This document shows positions 9,952 through 18,405 of a stretch of DNA of 64,000 nucleotides, one piece after another; within the stretch, counting starts at the first letter, position 1; each line of letters starts with the position of its first letter. This stretch comes from Myxococcus qinghaiensis (GTDB lineage Bacteria; Myxococcota; Myxococcia; Myxococcales; Myxococcaceae): positions 62,001 through 126,000 of the forward strand of contig NZ_JAKCFA010000009.1 in the NCBI RefSeq assembly GCF_024198215.1, read 5' to 3'. The notes under the pieces are model-generated. The model ran no database searches. It was not told the DNA's origin and saw nothing but the letters and a program-made list of their open reading frames with translations. The translations under genes and the position numbers were made by a program.

Positions 9952-11139
9952 TCAGGCCCCCGGCACCACGGGCCTCGTCGCGCCAGCACCGTCCGCGTCC
10001 ACCCAGGGCTGAAGCGCCTTGCGCACCCTGGAGCGAAGCGGCGTCTCGACGTACCGGTGCACCAGCACGGACGCCGGCACCGCCAGCAGCAGCACCGAGC
10101 CCAACCAGCCCAGCGGCGTGTTCAGGTCCACCCAGGGCGACAGCACGCGCTCCAGCTTCATGGCCGCCTCGCCCGCGGGGTACTGGAGCAGGTACAGCGC
10201 GTAGCTCGCCGCCCCCAGGTGCACCACCAGCGGGCGTGACAGCCCCCAGCCGAGCCACCCTCCCCCACGCGCCAGCCCGTACACCAGGAGCCCCGACGCG
10301 GGCGCCAGCAGCGCGTTGTGCATCAGCGGGTAGGGAATCCGCTCCCCCGCCGCGCCAGCAGCCACCAGCAGCGCCGCGCCCAGCGAAGCCAGCACCACGC
10401 CCGAGCCCTTCGCCCCACCCGCCGCACGCTCGCGCACGAAGCACCAGCCCAGGAGCACGCCGAAGAGGAACTCCGGCAGCCGCGCCAGCGGGGTGAACTT
10501 CATCACCGACAGCCACAGCCCGCCCGAGTGCGCGTCCAGCGTGCCCGGCCCATCCGGCCGCAGCACGACGTAGAGCACCGGCGGCACCAGCCCCAGCACC
10601 CAGACCGCGCCCATCAACACGGGCAGCCGGGAGGGACGCAGCGTGGGCAGCCACCGCGCGAGCCGGGGGAAGACGGCATAGAAGAACCCCTCCACCGCCA
10701 CGGACCAGCCGGGGGGATTCCAGTACAGCGCCAGCCGGGGCACCCATGCCTGCACCAGGGCCAGCGTGGCCACCGCGCCCACCGTGAGCTTCACCGCGGC
10801 GAGCTTCCAGCCGTTGTCCGTCACCGACGCCAGCACCGTGGGCGGTGCGGACAACAGGAAGGTCAGCAGATAGACGGGATAGACGCGGGCCACGCGAGCG
10901 GCCAGGAAGGCGCGCGTCCCCGTCTCCATCCGTCCGTCGACGTCCAGGTAGTTCCAGGCGAGGACGAAGCCTGACAGGACGAAGAAGACACCCACGGCGG
11001 AGTAACCCGCGCCGATGAAGTTCCGCAGCCACTCCGGCGCCGGCTCCAGGGCCGGGCGCGCGAAGTGGAACAGCACGACATGCAGGGCCGCGAAGAAGCG
11101 CAGCCCCGTCAGGGCCTCGAGTGAACCACCTCGGCTCAC
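9952..11139 (-). CDS. OafA-type acyltransferase (membrane, acyltransferase 3 family)
   Basis: Acyltransferase-3 proteins transfer acyl groups, often acetyl, across the membrane onto surface sugars. The 395-residue protein starts VSRGGSLEALTGLRFFAALH, with the family Arg-x10-His pattern (LTGLRFFAALHVVLFH), then FFVLSGFVLAWNY and PGWSVAVEGFFYAVFP, and about ten hydrophobic segments. GTG 11139 overlaps the ugd stop as GTGA, so the two genes are translationally coupled. The frame stays open to 11490 inside ugd, but that part is a shadow of ugd. A role in decorating the cluster's polysaccharide is inferred from context. Confidence 0.9.
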   Translation of the reverse strand: MSRGGSLEALTGLRFFAALHVVLFHFARPALEPAPEWLRNFIGAGYSAVGVFFVLSGFVLAWNYLDVDGRMETGTRAFLAARVARVYPVYLLTFLLSAPPTVLASVTDNGWKLAAVKLTVGAVATLALVQAWVPRLALYWNPPGWSVAVEGFFYAVFPRLARWLPTLRPSRLPVLMGAVWVLGLVPPVLYVVLRPDGPGTLDAHSGGLWLSVMKFTPLARLPEFLFGVLLGWCFVRERAAGGAKGSGVVLASLGAALLVAAGAAGERIPYPLMHNALLAPASGLLVYGLARGGGWLGWGLSRPLVVHLGAASYALYLLQYPAGEAAMKLERVLSPWVDLNTPLGWLGSVLLLAVPASVLVHRYVETPLRSRVRKALQPWVDADGAGATRPVVPGA

Positions 11140-12437
11140 CGGCGGCCGATGCCGTAGTACGTGAAGCCCAGCTCGCGGATGCGCACCGGGTCGAACACGT
11201 TGCGGCCATCGAAGATGACCGGCGACTTCATCAGCGACTTCATGCGCTCGAAGTCCGGGTGGCGGAACTCGTTCCACTCGGTGACGACGAAGAGCGCATC
11301 CACGCCCTCCAGCGCCTCGTACGGCACGTTGGCGTAGCGGATGCGGTCGCCGAAGACGCGCTTGGCCGTGTGCGTGGCCACCGGGTCGTGCGCAATCACC
11401 GAGGCGCCCTTGCCGATGAGGCCCTCGATGACCTCGATGGACGGCGCCTCGCGCATGTCGTCCGTCTTCGGCTTGAAGGCCAGGCCCCACACGCCGAACT
11501 TCTTGCCCTCCAGCGAGCCGCCGAAGTGCTTGGCCGCCTTGTTCACCAGCAGCTTCTTCTGCCGCTCGTTGGTGCGCTCCACGGCGCGCAGCAGGTCCAA
11601 CTCCAGACCGAACTCACGCGCGGTGGCGCCCAGCGCCTTCACGTCCTTGGGGAAGCACGAGCCGCCGTAGCCCACGCCCGGGAAGAGGAACGGGTAGCCG
11701 ATGCGCTTGTCCGAGCCCAGGCCCTTGCGCACGAAGTCCACGTCCGCGCCGACCTTCTCGCACAGCGCGGAGATGTCGTTCATGAAGGAGATGCGCGTGG
11801 CGAGCATCGCGTTGGCGGCGTACTTGGTCAGCTCCGCCGAGCGCGTGTCCATGAACAGCACGGGGTTCTCGGTGCGCACGAAGGGCGCGTACAGCTCGCC
11901 CATGACCTTGCGGCCGCGCTCGGAGTCCACGCCGATGACGACGCGGTCCGGCTTGAGGAAGTCGTCCAGCGCGGCGCCTTCCTTGAGGAACTCCGGGTTG
12001 GAGACGACGTCGAACTCGATGCTCGTCACCTTGCGGATGGCGTCGCGCACCTTGTCCGCGGTGCCCACCGGCACGGTGCTCTTGTCCACGACGACGGTGT
12101 ACTGCTTCATCGCCTTGCCAATCTGCTCGGCGGCGGCCAGCACGTACTGGAGGTCGGCGTCGCCCGTCTCGCCCTCGGGCGTGCCCACGGCGATGAAGAC
12201 GACGTGCGCGTTGGAGACGGCCTCCGGCAAATCGCGCGTGAAGAACAGGCGCTTCTCGCGGACGTTCTTCTTGATGAGTTCCTCGAGACCGGGCTCGTAG
12301 ATGGGCACCTCGCCCGCCTGGAGCATCCGAATCTTCCGCTCGTCGATGTCCACGCAGGTGACGTCGTTGCCCGAGTCCGCGAAGCAGGTGCCCGCGACCA
12401 GGCCGACGTAGCCGGTTCCGATGATGGCGATACGCAT
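11136..12437 (-). CDS. ugd: UDP-glucose 6-dehydrogenase
   Basis: The enzyme oxidises UDP-glucose to UDP-glucuronate with two NAD+, supplying an acidic sugar donor. The 433-residue protein shows the N-terminal Rossmann motif GTGYVG (7-12), VGTPEGETGDADL, VVDKSTVPVGT, SNPEFLKEG, the conserved ELTKYAANA segment (Lys205) and the catalytic cysteine in GVGYGGSCFPKD (Cys261). It is full length. No clear Shine-Dalgarno is seen before ATG 12437, although the N-terminus MRIAIIGTGYVG is canonical. Overlap with the acyltransferase gene indicates an operon. It implies that the repeat unit contains glucuronic acid or a derivative. UDP-ManNAc or GDP-mannose dehydrogenase are related alternatives, but the motifs best fit the UDP-glucose enzyme. 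Confidence 0.95.
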   Translation of the reverse strand: MRIAIIGTGYVGLVAGTCFADSGNDVTCVDIDERKIRMLQAGEVPIYEPGLEELIKKNVREKRLFFTRDLPEAVSNAHVVFIAVGTPEGETGDADLQYVLAAAEQIGKAMKQYTVVVDKSTVPVGTADKVRDAIRKVTSIEFDVVSNPEFLKEGAALDDFLKPDRVVIGVDSERGRKVMGELYAPFVRTENPVLFMDTRSAELTKYAANAMLATRISFMNDISALCEKVGADVDFVRKGLGSDKRIGYPFLFPGVGYGGSCFPKDVKALGATAREFGLELDLLRAVERTNERQKKLLVNKAAKHFGGSLEGKKFGVWGLAFKPKTDDMREAPSIEVIEGLIGKGASVIAHDPVATHTAKRVFGDRIRYANVPYEALEGVDALFVVTEWNEFRHPDFERMKSLMKSPVIFDGRNVFDPVRIRELGFTYYGIGRR

Positions 12438-12539
12438 TGAAAGAGTCCCAGTGGGGAGGTGTCTTGACCAGAACTCATACGCCGGGACGCGCTCGGAAAG
12501 AAAGCCCGTCCCCGGGGCCAGGACAGCGGCCGGGCAGCC

Positions 12540-13511
12540 TCACTGCCCCGTGAGCAGACGGCGCACTCTTTCCAAGCCTCTGAGAGCCGAAGTGCGGCCG
12601 GGGGTGCTGACTGGACCCACCACCGTCCTGTCCAACAGCTCCCGAGTGGCCCGGCGCAGCGGAGGCAGGGCGGCGGTGGCCTCCGGAGCGGCCTCCGGGA
12701 AGAGCCGGGCGACGATGGACAGCGACGTGTAGAGGGCGCGCTCCAGGCGCCACTCCGCGGCCCGGGCGAGCAGTGCGGGGATGTCGAGCGGACGGGAGTA
12801 CACGCCACCCATCCACTTGGCGCCGGTGACGAGCTCTCGCAGGTCGATGAAGGAGAGCCACGGTACGTCATACCCCTGACGTGCGTGCTCCAGGCACACG
12901 AGGAGGACGGAATCCTCCAGGTCGGCCCGGAACATGGAGGGGCCGTAGACCTTCATGGGCTTGGCGCGCTCGATGATGCCGGCGGTCTGCTCGCGGCGCT
13001 GGGGACCCAGGATGTCGGAGTAGAGGTAGATGGCGGTGCGCCCGTCGGAGACGAGCTTGCTGGCGCCGCTGTGGGAGGTGTCCGTCTCCGGCCTGAACTC
13101 GTGGTTGGAGAGGAAGCCGGCGAAGCCGTCCACGTCCATGCGGCGCATGAGGAGCTGGAGGTCCAGCACGGGGCGGAAGCCGATGTGCGGGTAGAGGGCC
13201 TCGGCGAAGGCGGCGGAGCCCATGAGCACCAGCTTGCGGCCTTGCAGCTCGTCGACGACCTGCTTGAAGTTGACGAGCTTCATCACGTTGTCGTTGACGG
13301 AGCCCTGGTAGATGGCGAGCAGCCTGTCGCGGGCCCACTCGGGCGCGGCGGTGGCGCCCAGGCGGTACTCCAGGTTGTACGCCGCCAGCGGGGCCAGGCC
13401 CTGGGCGATGGCCCAGTCGACGTACTCCTCCCAGGGCGCGCCCTTGAGGGCACCTCGCGGTGGTTCGAACGAGGCGAGGACGCGGAAGGTGTCGAGCAGG
13501 CTGAGCGGCAT
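12540..13511 (-). CDS. Nucleotidyltransferase-fold protein with degraded active site
   Basis: This 323-residue protein aligns by eye with the next gene (13622-14650) in the uncharacterised nucleotidyltransferase family (PF14907-like). In the core, LMGSAAFAEALYP...RPVLDLQLLM corresponds to LKGYGLALRLYP...RATRDVDLLV in the neighbour. The conserved Lys is Met97 and the D-x-D metal pair is reduced to Asp117 with Gln119. The third acidic strand, VELHF in the neighbour, reads IYLYS. It therefore probably binds but does not transfer. Start ATG 13511 has a GGGGG ribosome-binding site; the extra upstream codons are not conserved-looking. No function in polysaccharide synthesis has been assigned to it. 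Confidence 0.75.
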   Translation of the reverse strand: MPLSLLDTFRVLASFEPPRGALKGAPWEEYVDWAIAQGLAPLAAYNLEYRLGATAAPEWARDRLLAIYQGSVNDNVMKLVNFKQVVDELQGRKLVLMGSAAFAEALYPHIGFRPVLDLQLLMRRMDVDGFAGFLSNHEFRPETDTSHSGASKLVSDGRTAIYLYSDILGPQRREQTAGIIERAKPMKVYGPSMFRADLEDSVLLVCLEHARQGYDVPWLSFIDLRELVTGAKWMGGVYSRPLDIPALLARAAEWRLERALYTSLSIVARLFPEAAPEATAALPPLRRATRELLDRTVVGPVSTPGRTSALRGLERVRRLLTGQ

Positions 13512-13621
13512 GGTGGCCCCCTTTAACGGGCCCACCGCATCACCTGCAATCACTGCCTGAGCCCCAGGGGACGACGGCGTGGTGGACAGAGGACAAAGAC
13601 CCGTCCCTGGAGGGCCGAGGG

Positions 13622-14650
13622 TCACCTGTCAGGCAGGGGCCGTATCGCGGTGTCCAGGCGCCGGAGCGCATAGCGGAGCATCGCCCCCGGCTCGGGCGCC
13701 AGGAGCAGCTTCGCCGCCATCCAGCGGGGCCGGCTGCGCACCAACTCCGTCCCCAGCAGTCGTTCTTCCGTGAAGAACCTTCGAGCGAGCCCCCGCTGCC
13801 ACCGAGGCGGAGCCAGGGCCTCCAGCGCGTCCGCCGGCACCGCCGCCCCCAGCAGCCGGCTCGCCACCTCCCAGCCGTGAAACACGAGCTGGGGCAGCCC
13901 CGTGCCTCGCGCGCCATCGACGACGCGGCCCCAGTCCAGGCCCCGCGCCGCCAGGAGCTTCAAGTCGAACAGCCACGCCAGGCGCTGCAAGAGGTGGTGG
14001 CTCGCGTGGAGGGCCAGGTACACGGCCTCGTCCTCGGGAGCGAGCCACCGCACCCGCTGCCCCTCCAGCGTCCCCTCCACCGCGCGAGCCACCAGCGCGT
14101 CGCCTTCCAGCGTCCGCCCCCAGCCCGCGAGGGCGCGGAAGTGCAGCTCCACCAGCCCTGCCTTTCCCTCCAGCTCCAGGTGGTGCGAGTCCACATCCGC
14201 GTGGCGCCCATCGCGCGTGGGCCGCGCCGTCAGCCCCAGGCCGGTGAGGACGCGCGCTGCCGTCTCGACGTCACCTCGGGACACGAGCAGATCCACGTCG
14301 CGGGTGGCGCGCTGTAGGGGGTCTGGATACAGCCTCAGCGCCAGGCCGTAGCCCTTGAGCGACACGGGGACGATGCCCTCGACGGCCAGCGCCTCCAGGC
14401 TGCGCTGGAGCAGCGCCTTGACCTGGAGCGAGCGGGCCGCGCCCGTCAGCGACTCACGGCGCAACAGCGCGCCTGCCTCTGGAGGCAGCACCCAGCCCAC
14501 TTGCGCCACCGCGTGAGCGACGAACCCGGCGAGCCCGTGACGGACGGCGCCTCGCACGAAGGCCAGGGCCTCGTCCCCCTCGGGAGCGCTTCTCTCGGGG
14601 GGATGGGGCCAGGCGCGCAGCAGCGCGACGAGGGCACTCGACGTCGTCAT
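13622..14650 (-). CDS. Uncharacterised nucleotidyltransferase family protein
   Basis: The 342-residue protein matches the PF14907-type nucleotidyltransferase family: VSLKGYGLALRLYPDP (Lys99-Gly100), the metal-binding pair RDVDLLV (Asp118, Asp120) and VELHFRAL as the third active-site strand. These residues look intact, unlike in its downstream paralogue. Family members often sit in surface-sugar or peptide-modification clusters, but substrates are largely unknown. ATG 14650 overlaps the stop of the WecA-like gene as ATGA, so it is coupled to the presumed priming enzyme. The helical C-terminal half is rich in Arg, Leu and Trp. Confidence 0.8.
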   Translation of the reverse strand: MTTSSALVALLRAWPHPPERSAPEGDEALAFVRGAVRHGLAGFVAHAVAQVGWVLPPEAGALLRRESLTGAARSLQVKALLQRSLEALAVEGIVPVSLKGYGLALRLYPDPLQRATRDVDLLVSRGDVETAARVLTGLGLTARPTRDGRHADVDSHHLELEGKAGLVELHFRALAGWGRTLEGDALVARAVEGTLEGQRVRWLAPEDEAVYLALHASHHLLQRLAWLFDLKLLAARGLDWGRVVDGARGTGLPQLVFHGWEVASRLLGAAVPADALEALAPPRWQRGLARRFFTEERLLGTELVRSRPRWMAAKLLLAPEPGAMLRYALRRLDTAIRPLPDR

Positions 14651-16131
14651 CGCCGCAGGACGACGACACGCGCGGGGTCGGCGTCCGCCACCGCCAGGAG
14701 CCTCGCGGCGCGTTCGGCCACGGCGTCCGCCACCAGCTCCAGCGCCAGCTCCTCGTCCCGGTCGATGGCGCTGCGACCGTCTCTCCAGACGAGCAGCAGC
14801 GAGCCGAGCACCACTTCCTCGTCCTTCACTTCCAGGGACAGCTCGTAGGGCATGGACAGGCCCGCGGCACGCTGGGTCTCGAAGACGACGCCGTCCATGA
14901 GCCCTTCACGCAGTTGCTGGAAGCGCAGCTCCTGGCGCGACACGTCCAGCACCTCCGCGAGGACTCGCACGGCGCCCCAGACCTCTTGCAGCGACCGAGC
15001 CTCGCGCACGGCGCCGATGACGTCCTTCACCAGCGAGCGCAGGCGGATGTTGCGCTGGCGGCGCTGCTGCATGTCGCTGGCGCGCCCCAGGTCCAGGTAG
15101 CCCAGCTTGCGCATCATCACCGCGATGACCACGCCCATGCCACACAGCAGCATGGCGCTCTGCGCGCTATTGGCGAAGTGGAGGCCCAGCGCCGTCAACA
15201 TGAAGAGACCGCACAGCGCGTACAGCACCAGCACGGTGGAGCGGTGGCTGAGCACCATGCGGCTCATCACGCGGTGGTGGATGTGCTCCTTGTCCGCGCT
15301 GAACAGCGGGCGTCCCAAGAGCGACCGGCGCACCACCGCGAGCAGCGTGTCCATGATGGGCAGGCCCAGCGCCATGATGGGAACGAGCATGGCCACCGTC
15401 GTACCGCTCTTGGTGCTCGTCTTGATGGCCACCGCGGCCAGTACGAAGCCGAGGAACATGCTGCCGGTGTCCCCCATGAAGATGGAGGCCGGGTTGAAGT
15501 TGAAGACGAGGAACCCGAGGATGGCGCCCGCGAGCGCCGCCATCAGCAGGCACAGCAGCACGTCGCCCCGCGACAGCGCGAGGATGAAGTTGGTGCTCAC
15601 GCCGAAGAACGCCACGCCACCCGCGAGCCCGTCGAGCCCATCAATCAGGTTGAGCGCGTTGATGACGCCGACCATCCACAGGACGGTGAAAGGAAGGCTC
15701 AGCGCGCCCAGCGTCAGCTCGGGGCCGAACGGATTCGCGATGACCTCGATGCGGAAGCCCAGGTAGTAGAGCCCGAGCGCCACCGCGAGCTGCACGCTGA
15801 ACTTGAGCCGAGCGCCCGCGCCCCGGAGGTCGTCGTAGAGCCCGAGCGCGGCGATGGCCGCGCCTCCCGTGAACAGGCCCGAAATCAGCTCGGTGTGGAG
15901 CCGGAAGTGGTGCCCCACGCCGGAGTCCACCAGGAACAGCGCGCACAAGGGAGTGAAGAAGCCCGCGACGATGCCGATGCCACCCAGCCGAGGGATGGGC
16001 CGGACGTGGACCTTGCGACTCGAGTTGGCCTGGTCCAGCCAACCCCACGCCAGCGCCTGGTTGCGCACGACGTACGTGAGCCCCAGGGCCACCATCAGCG
16101 AGACGAGGAACGCGACGAAGAAGGTGATCAT
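14647..16131 (-). CDS. WecA/TagO-family polyprenyl-phosphate HexNAc-1-phosphate transferase
   Basis: Members transfer a sugar-1-phosphate, usually HexNAc-1-P from a UDP donor, to undecaprenyl phosphate and so start glycan synthesis. The 494-residue integral membrane protein has the signature motifs LYDDLRG (99-104), NALNLIDGLDGLAGG (158-172), FMGDTGSMFLGF (218-229) and HIHHR (283-287), with about ten or eleven transmembrane segments. Beyond the usual family length there is a cytosolic extension of about 145 residues (from roughly 350), helical then beta-rich and GAF-like in feel, whose role is unknown. It is the only initiating transferase visible; no WbaP/WcaJ-type enzyme is present. The start MITFFVAFLV is canonical. 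Confidence 0.93.
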   Translation of the reverse strand: MITFFVAFLVSLMVALGLTYVVRNQALAWGWLDQANSSRKVHVRPIPRLGGIGIVAGFFTPLCALFLVDSGVGHHFRLHTELISGLFTGGAAIAALGLYDDLRGAGARLKFSVQLAVALGLYYLGFRIEVIANPFGPELTLGALSLPFTVLWMVGVINALNLIDGLDGLAGGVAFFGVSTNFILALSRGDVLLCLLMAALAGAILGFLVFNFNPASIFMGDTGSMFLGFVLAAVAIKTSTKSGTTVAMLVPIMALGLPIMDTLLAVVRRSLLGRPLFSADKEHIHHRVMSRMVLSHRSTVLVLYALCGLFMLTALGLHFANSAQSAMLLCGMGVVIAVMMRKLGYLDLGRASDMQQRRQRNIRLRSLVKDVIGAVREARSLQEVWGAVRVLAEVLDVSRQELRFQQLREGLMDGVVFETQRAAGLSMPYELSLEVKDEEVVLGSLLLVWRDGRSAIDRDEELALELVADAVAERAARLLAVADADPARVVVLRR

Positions 16132-16487
16132 CGAGAGGGGCCGCTCCCGCCATGCTGACGGTGAGCGTCACGGCGCGTCAATGAGCGTTCCTGTGCGACA
16201 CCGGAATGTCGCCCGAGTCGTCCCCCAGCGAGCAACCGGGCGGGCTTCGCTGGGGCCTCGACGTGTCAGGGCTGACCTCGGCGCCACGCGCGCGAACGAC
16301 GTGTCGCCCCTGGCCCGCTCGGGGCCTTCGGAAAGAGGACGCGCCCCGCCGACCCTGCGGACAGGCCCTTCGCTGTCCGCTGTTGACGCCCCTGGGACGG
16401 GGGACACAATGCACCCACCACCCGCATGCACCCCAGGCCTTCTCTCCCCCCACGAGCCCCCGAGCGTCCTCCCCGCGGAGAGACGCG
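16132..16487. other. Divergent intergenic region
   Basis: This 356-base gap separates the minus-strand WecA operon from the plus-strand acyltransferase-FkbM-GT operon and should contain both promoters. The plus frame is open across it from 16206, but its translation is Arg/Pro-rich and not protein-like. A small inverted repeat TGACG-GTGAG-CGTCA lies at 16156-16170. I see no stronger element. Confidence 0.5.
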
Positions 16488-17636
16488 TTGAGCTCCGCCA
16501 CCGCTTCCGTGCGGCGCATGGATGGGCTGGATGTCCTGCGAGCCTTCGCCATCCTCGGCGTGCTGGTCTTCCACGCGCCCTCGTCCGTCCTGGACGCCGT
16601 GCCGCTCCCGGTCCGCTTCGCCTTCGCGCATGGGTGGATGGGCGTGGACCTCTTCTTCGTCCTCTCGGGCTACCTCGTCGGTCGGCAGGTCTTCGCCGAG
16701 GATGGCGAAGCTCCGCTGGGCTCCCGGCTGCGCGCCTTCTGGCTGAAGCGCTGGATGCGCACCCTGCCGCTGTACTTCGTGGTGCTCGCGTTCTACGCAC
16801 TCAAGCCGTGGACGGTGGGCACGCCCTTCGTGGGCGGAGGCTGGCACTACGCGCTCTTCCTCCAGAACTTCACGATGCCGCGCGACTTCGTGCAGAGCTG
16901 GTCGCTGTGCGTGGAGGAGCACTTCTACGTCGTGCTGCCGCTGCTCGCCTTCGCGCTGGGGGGCCGACGCTGGCCCGCCTGGGCCTGGCTTGCGCCGGTG
17001 GTGGTGAGTGTCGTGGCGCGCTGGCTGTTCTCGCGGAACCTTCCGGCGGGCCAGCCCATGACGGACCTCGCCACGCTCGCGCCCTGGTCCACCGAGATGC
17101 ACCTGGATGGGCTCGGCATCGGGGTGTTCCTCGCCCGGACCGCGCCCACGTGGAGGAGCTGGTCCAGGCACTGGCGGACAGCGTGTGCCGTCGCGGGAGC
17201 AGGCGTGCTGGCGCTGACGGTGGGGCGCTACGGCGCCATCGTGACGACGTCGAGCCACGTCTGGATCTTCGTCGGGCTGGCGGTGGGCTTCGGTGGAGTG
17301 CTCGTGGGCATCGAGTCCCTCCAACTCCCACGCGGCCTGCGCTGGGGCGTCTACCAGACCGCCCTGCTCTCCTATGGCGCCTATCTCTGGCACGGGCTCG
17401 TGTTGCGCGTCATCGAGCGGATGGATGTGCGACTGGGCGCCTGGGGGCTGGACCTGCTCGCGTTCCTGGCGCTCACCCTGCTCGTGGCGTGGGTGACCTA
17501 TGTCACGGTGGAGAAACCCTTCCTCAAGCTGCGAGACTGGCTGCTGACCCGCGGGGTGCTTCCGCCGGACGTCCTGTCTCCTGGCGAATCGAACGCCTTG
17601 AGTGCGGGCCTGAACGCGCGCAAGCCCTCTGTGTAG
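16488..17636 (+). CDS. OafA-type acyltransferase (membrane, acyltransferase 3 family)
   Basis: The 382-residue protein has the family Arg-x10-His motif (LRAFAILGVLVFH), WMGVDLFFVLSGYLVGR, the active-site-region segment WSLCVEEHFYVVLPLL and SYGAYLWHGLVLRV, with about ten hydrophobic helices. I chose TTG 16488 because GGAGAG ends five bases upstream; ATG 16518 (MDGLDVLRAF) is the next candidate. It starts a plus-strand run (acyltransferase, FkbM, GT2, acyltransferase) with spacings of 7 bases or less up to the GT2. It presumably O-acetylates or otherwise acylates a sugar of the locus product; the acyl donor and acceptor are not deducible. Confidence 0.88.
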   Translation: MSSATASVRRMDGLDVLRAFAILGVLVFHAPSSVLDAVPLPVRFAFAHGWMGVDLFFVLSGYLVGRQVFAEDGEAPLGSRLRAFWLKRWMRTLPLYFVVLAFYALKPWTVGTPFVGGGWHYALFLQNFTMPRDFVQSWSLCVEEHFYVVLPLLAFALGGRRWPAWAWLAPVVVSVVARWLFSRNLPAGQPMTDLATLAPWSTEMHLDGLGIGVFLARTAPTWRSWSRHWRTACAVAGAGVLALTVGRYGAIVTTSSHVWIFVGLAVGFGGVLVGIESLQLPRGLRWGVYQTALLSYGAYLWHGLVLRVIERMDVRLGAWGLDLLAFLALTLLVAWVTYVTVEKPFLKLRDWLLTRGVLPPDVLSPGESNALSAGLNARKPSV

Positions 17637-17643
17637 GAACACC

Positions 17644-18405
17644 ATGGCACGACTGAGGGACCAACTGACGTCGCTGAGCCAGCTTCGGTACCTCGCCTGG
17701 AGGGCGCTGCCGCTAGGTCGCGCTGTGACGGTGAAGCTGCGCTCGGGCGAGCGACTCTCGCTGAGGCCACCTCCCGCCGAAGACCTGGAGACGGCGTACG
17801 AGATGTTCGTGGCCGAGGTCTATCGCCCTCCCTTTCCCGTGCAGGCGGACACCACGCTGCGCATCGTCGATGTCGGAGCGAACTGTGGGCACTCGCTCTT
17901 GTTCTGGGCGCGGAACTACCCGCGCGCGCATCTCGTCGCCTTCGAGCCCCACCCTGTCCACCTGGCCATGCTGGAGCGAAACCTGACGCTCAACGCCCTG
18001 GCGCCCAGGGTGTCCCTGCACCGCGCGGCGGCGGGGGCGAGCCCCGGGGAGATTGCCCTGCTCGATGCGGAGAGCCGCTCCTCCGTCGTGGACGCGACGC
18101 AGGGGCGCACGCTCCGGGTGCCGCTGGTCGACTTCTTCGAGACGGTCGGCAGCGAGCCCATCGACCTGCTCAAGATGGACATCGAGGGAGGCGAGTACGC
18201 CTTGCTGGGCGACCCACGGTTCGCGCGCCTGCGGATACGCACGCTCGTCATGGAGTGGCATCGAACCCGGGAGCGGCCGGACGGCAAGGCCTGGTGCGAG
18301 CAGACCCTCGAAGCGCTGGGCTATGAAGTCACGCCCGGCATCTGGAGCGGCGAGGTGAACGGGCTGCTCTGGGCGCGGCCACGTGAGTCCGAGGCTCGTC
18401 GATGA
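17644..18405 (+). CDS. FkbM-family SAM-dependent methyltransferase
   Basis: FkbM-type enzymes O-methylate hydroxyl groups, often on sugars in glycan clusters. The 253-residue protein contains the SAM-binding motif IVDVGANCGHSLLFWA, the acidic ribose-binding loop FEPHP, and the family signature LLKMDIEGGEYALL. It starts 7 bases after the acyltransferase stop and its own stop overlaps the next gene by ATGA, so the three genes are cotranslated. A methyl cap or methyl decoration on the polysaccharide is the natural inference. Confidence 0.9.
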   Translation: MARLRDQLTSLSQLRYLAWRALPLGRAVTVKLRSGERLSLRPPPAEDLETAYEMFVAEVYRPPFPVQADTTLRIVDVGANCGHSLLFWARNYPRAHLVAFEPHPVHLAMLERNLTLNALAPRVSLHRAAAGASPGEIALLDAESRSSVVDATQGRTLRVPLVDFFETVGSEPIDLLKMDIEGGEYALLGDPRFARLRIRTLVMEWHRTRERPDGKAWCEQTLEALGYEVTPGIWSGEVNGLLWARPRESEARR

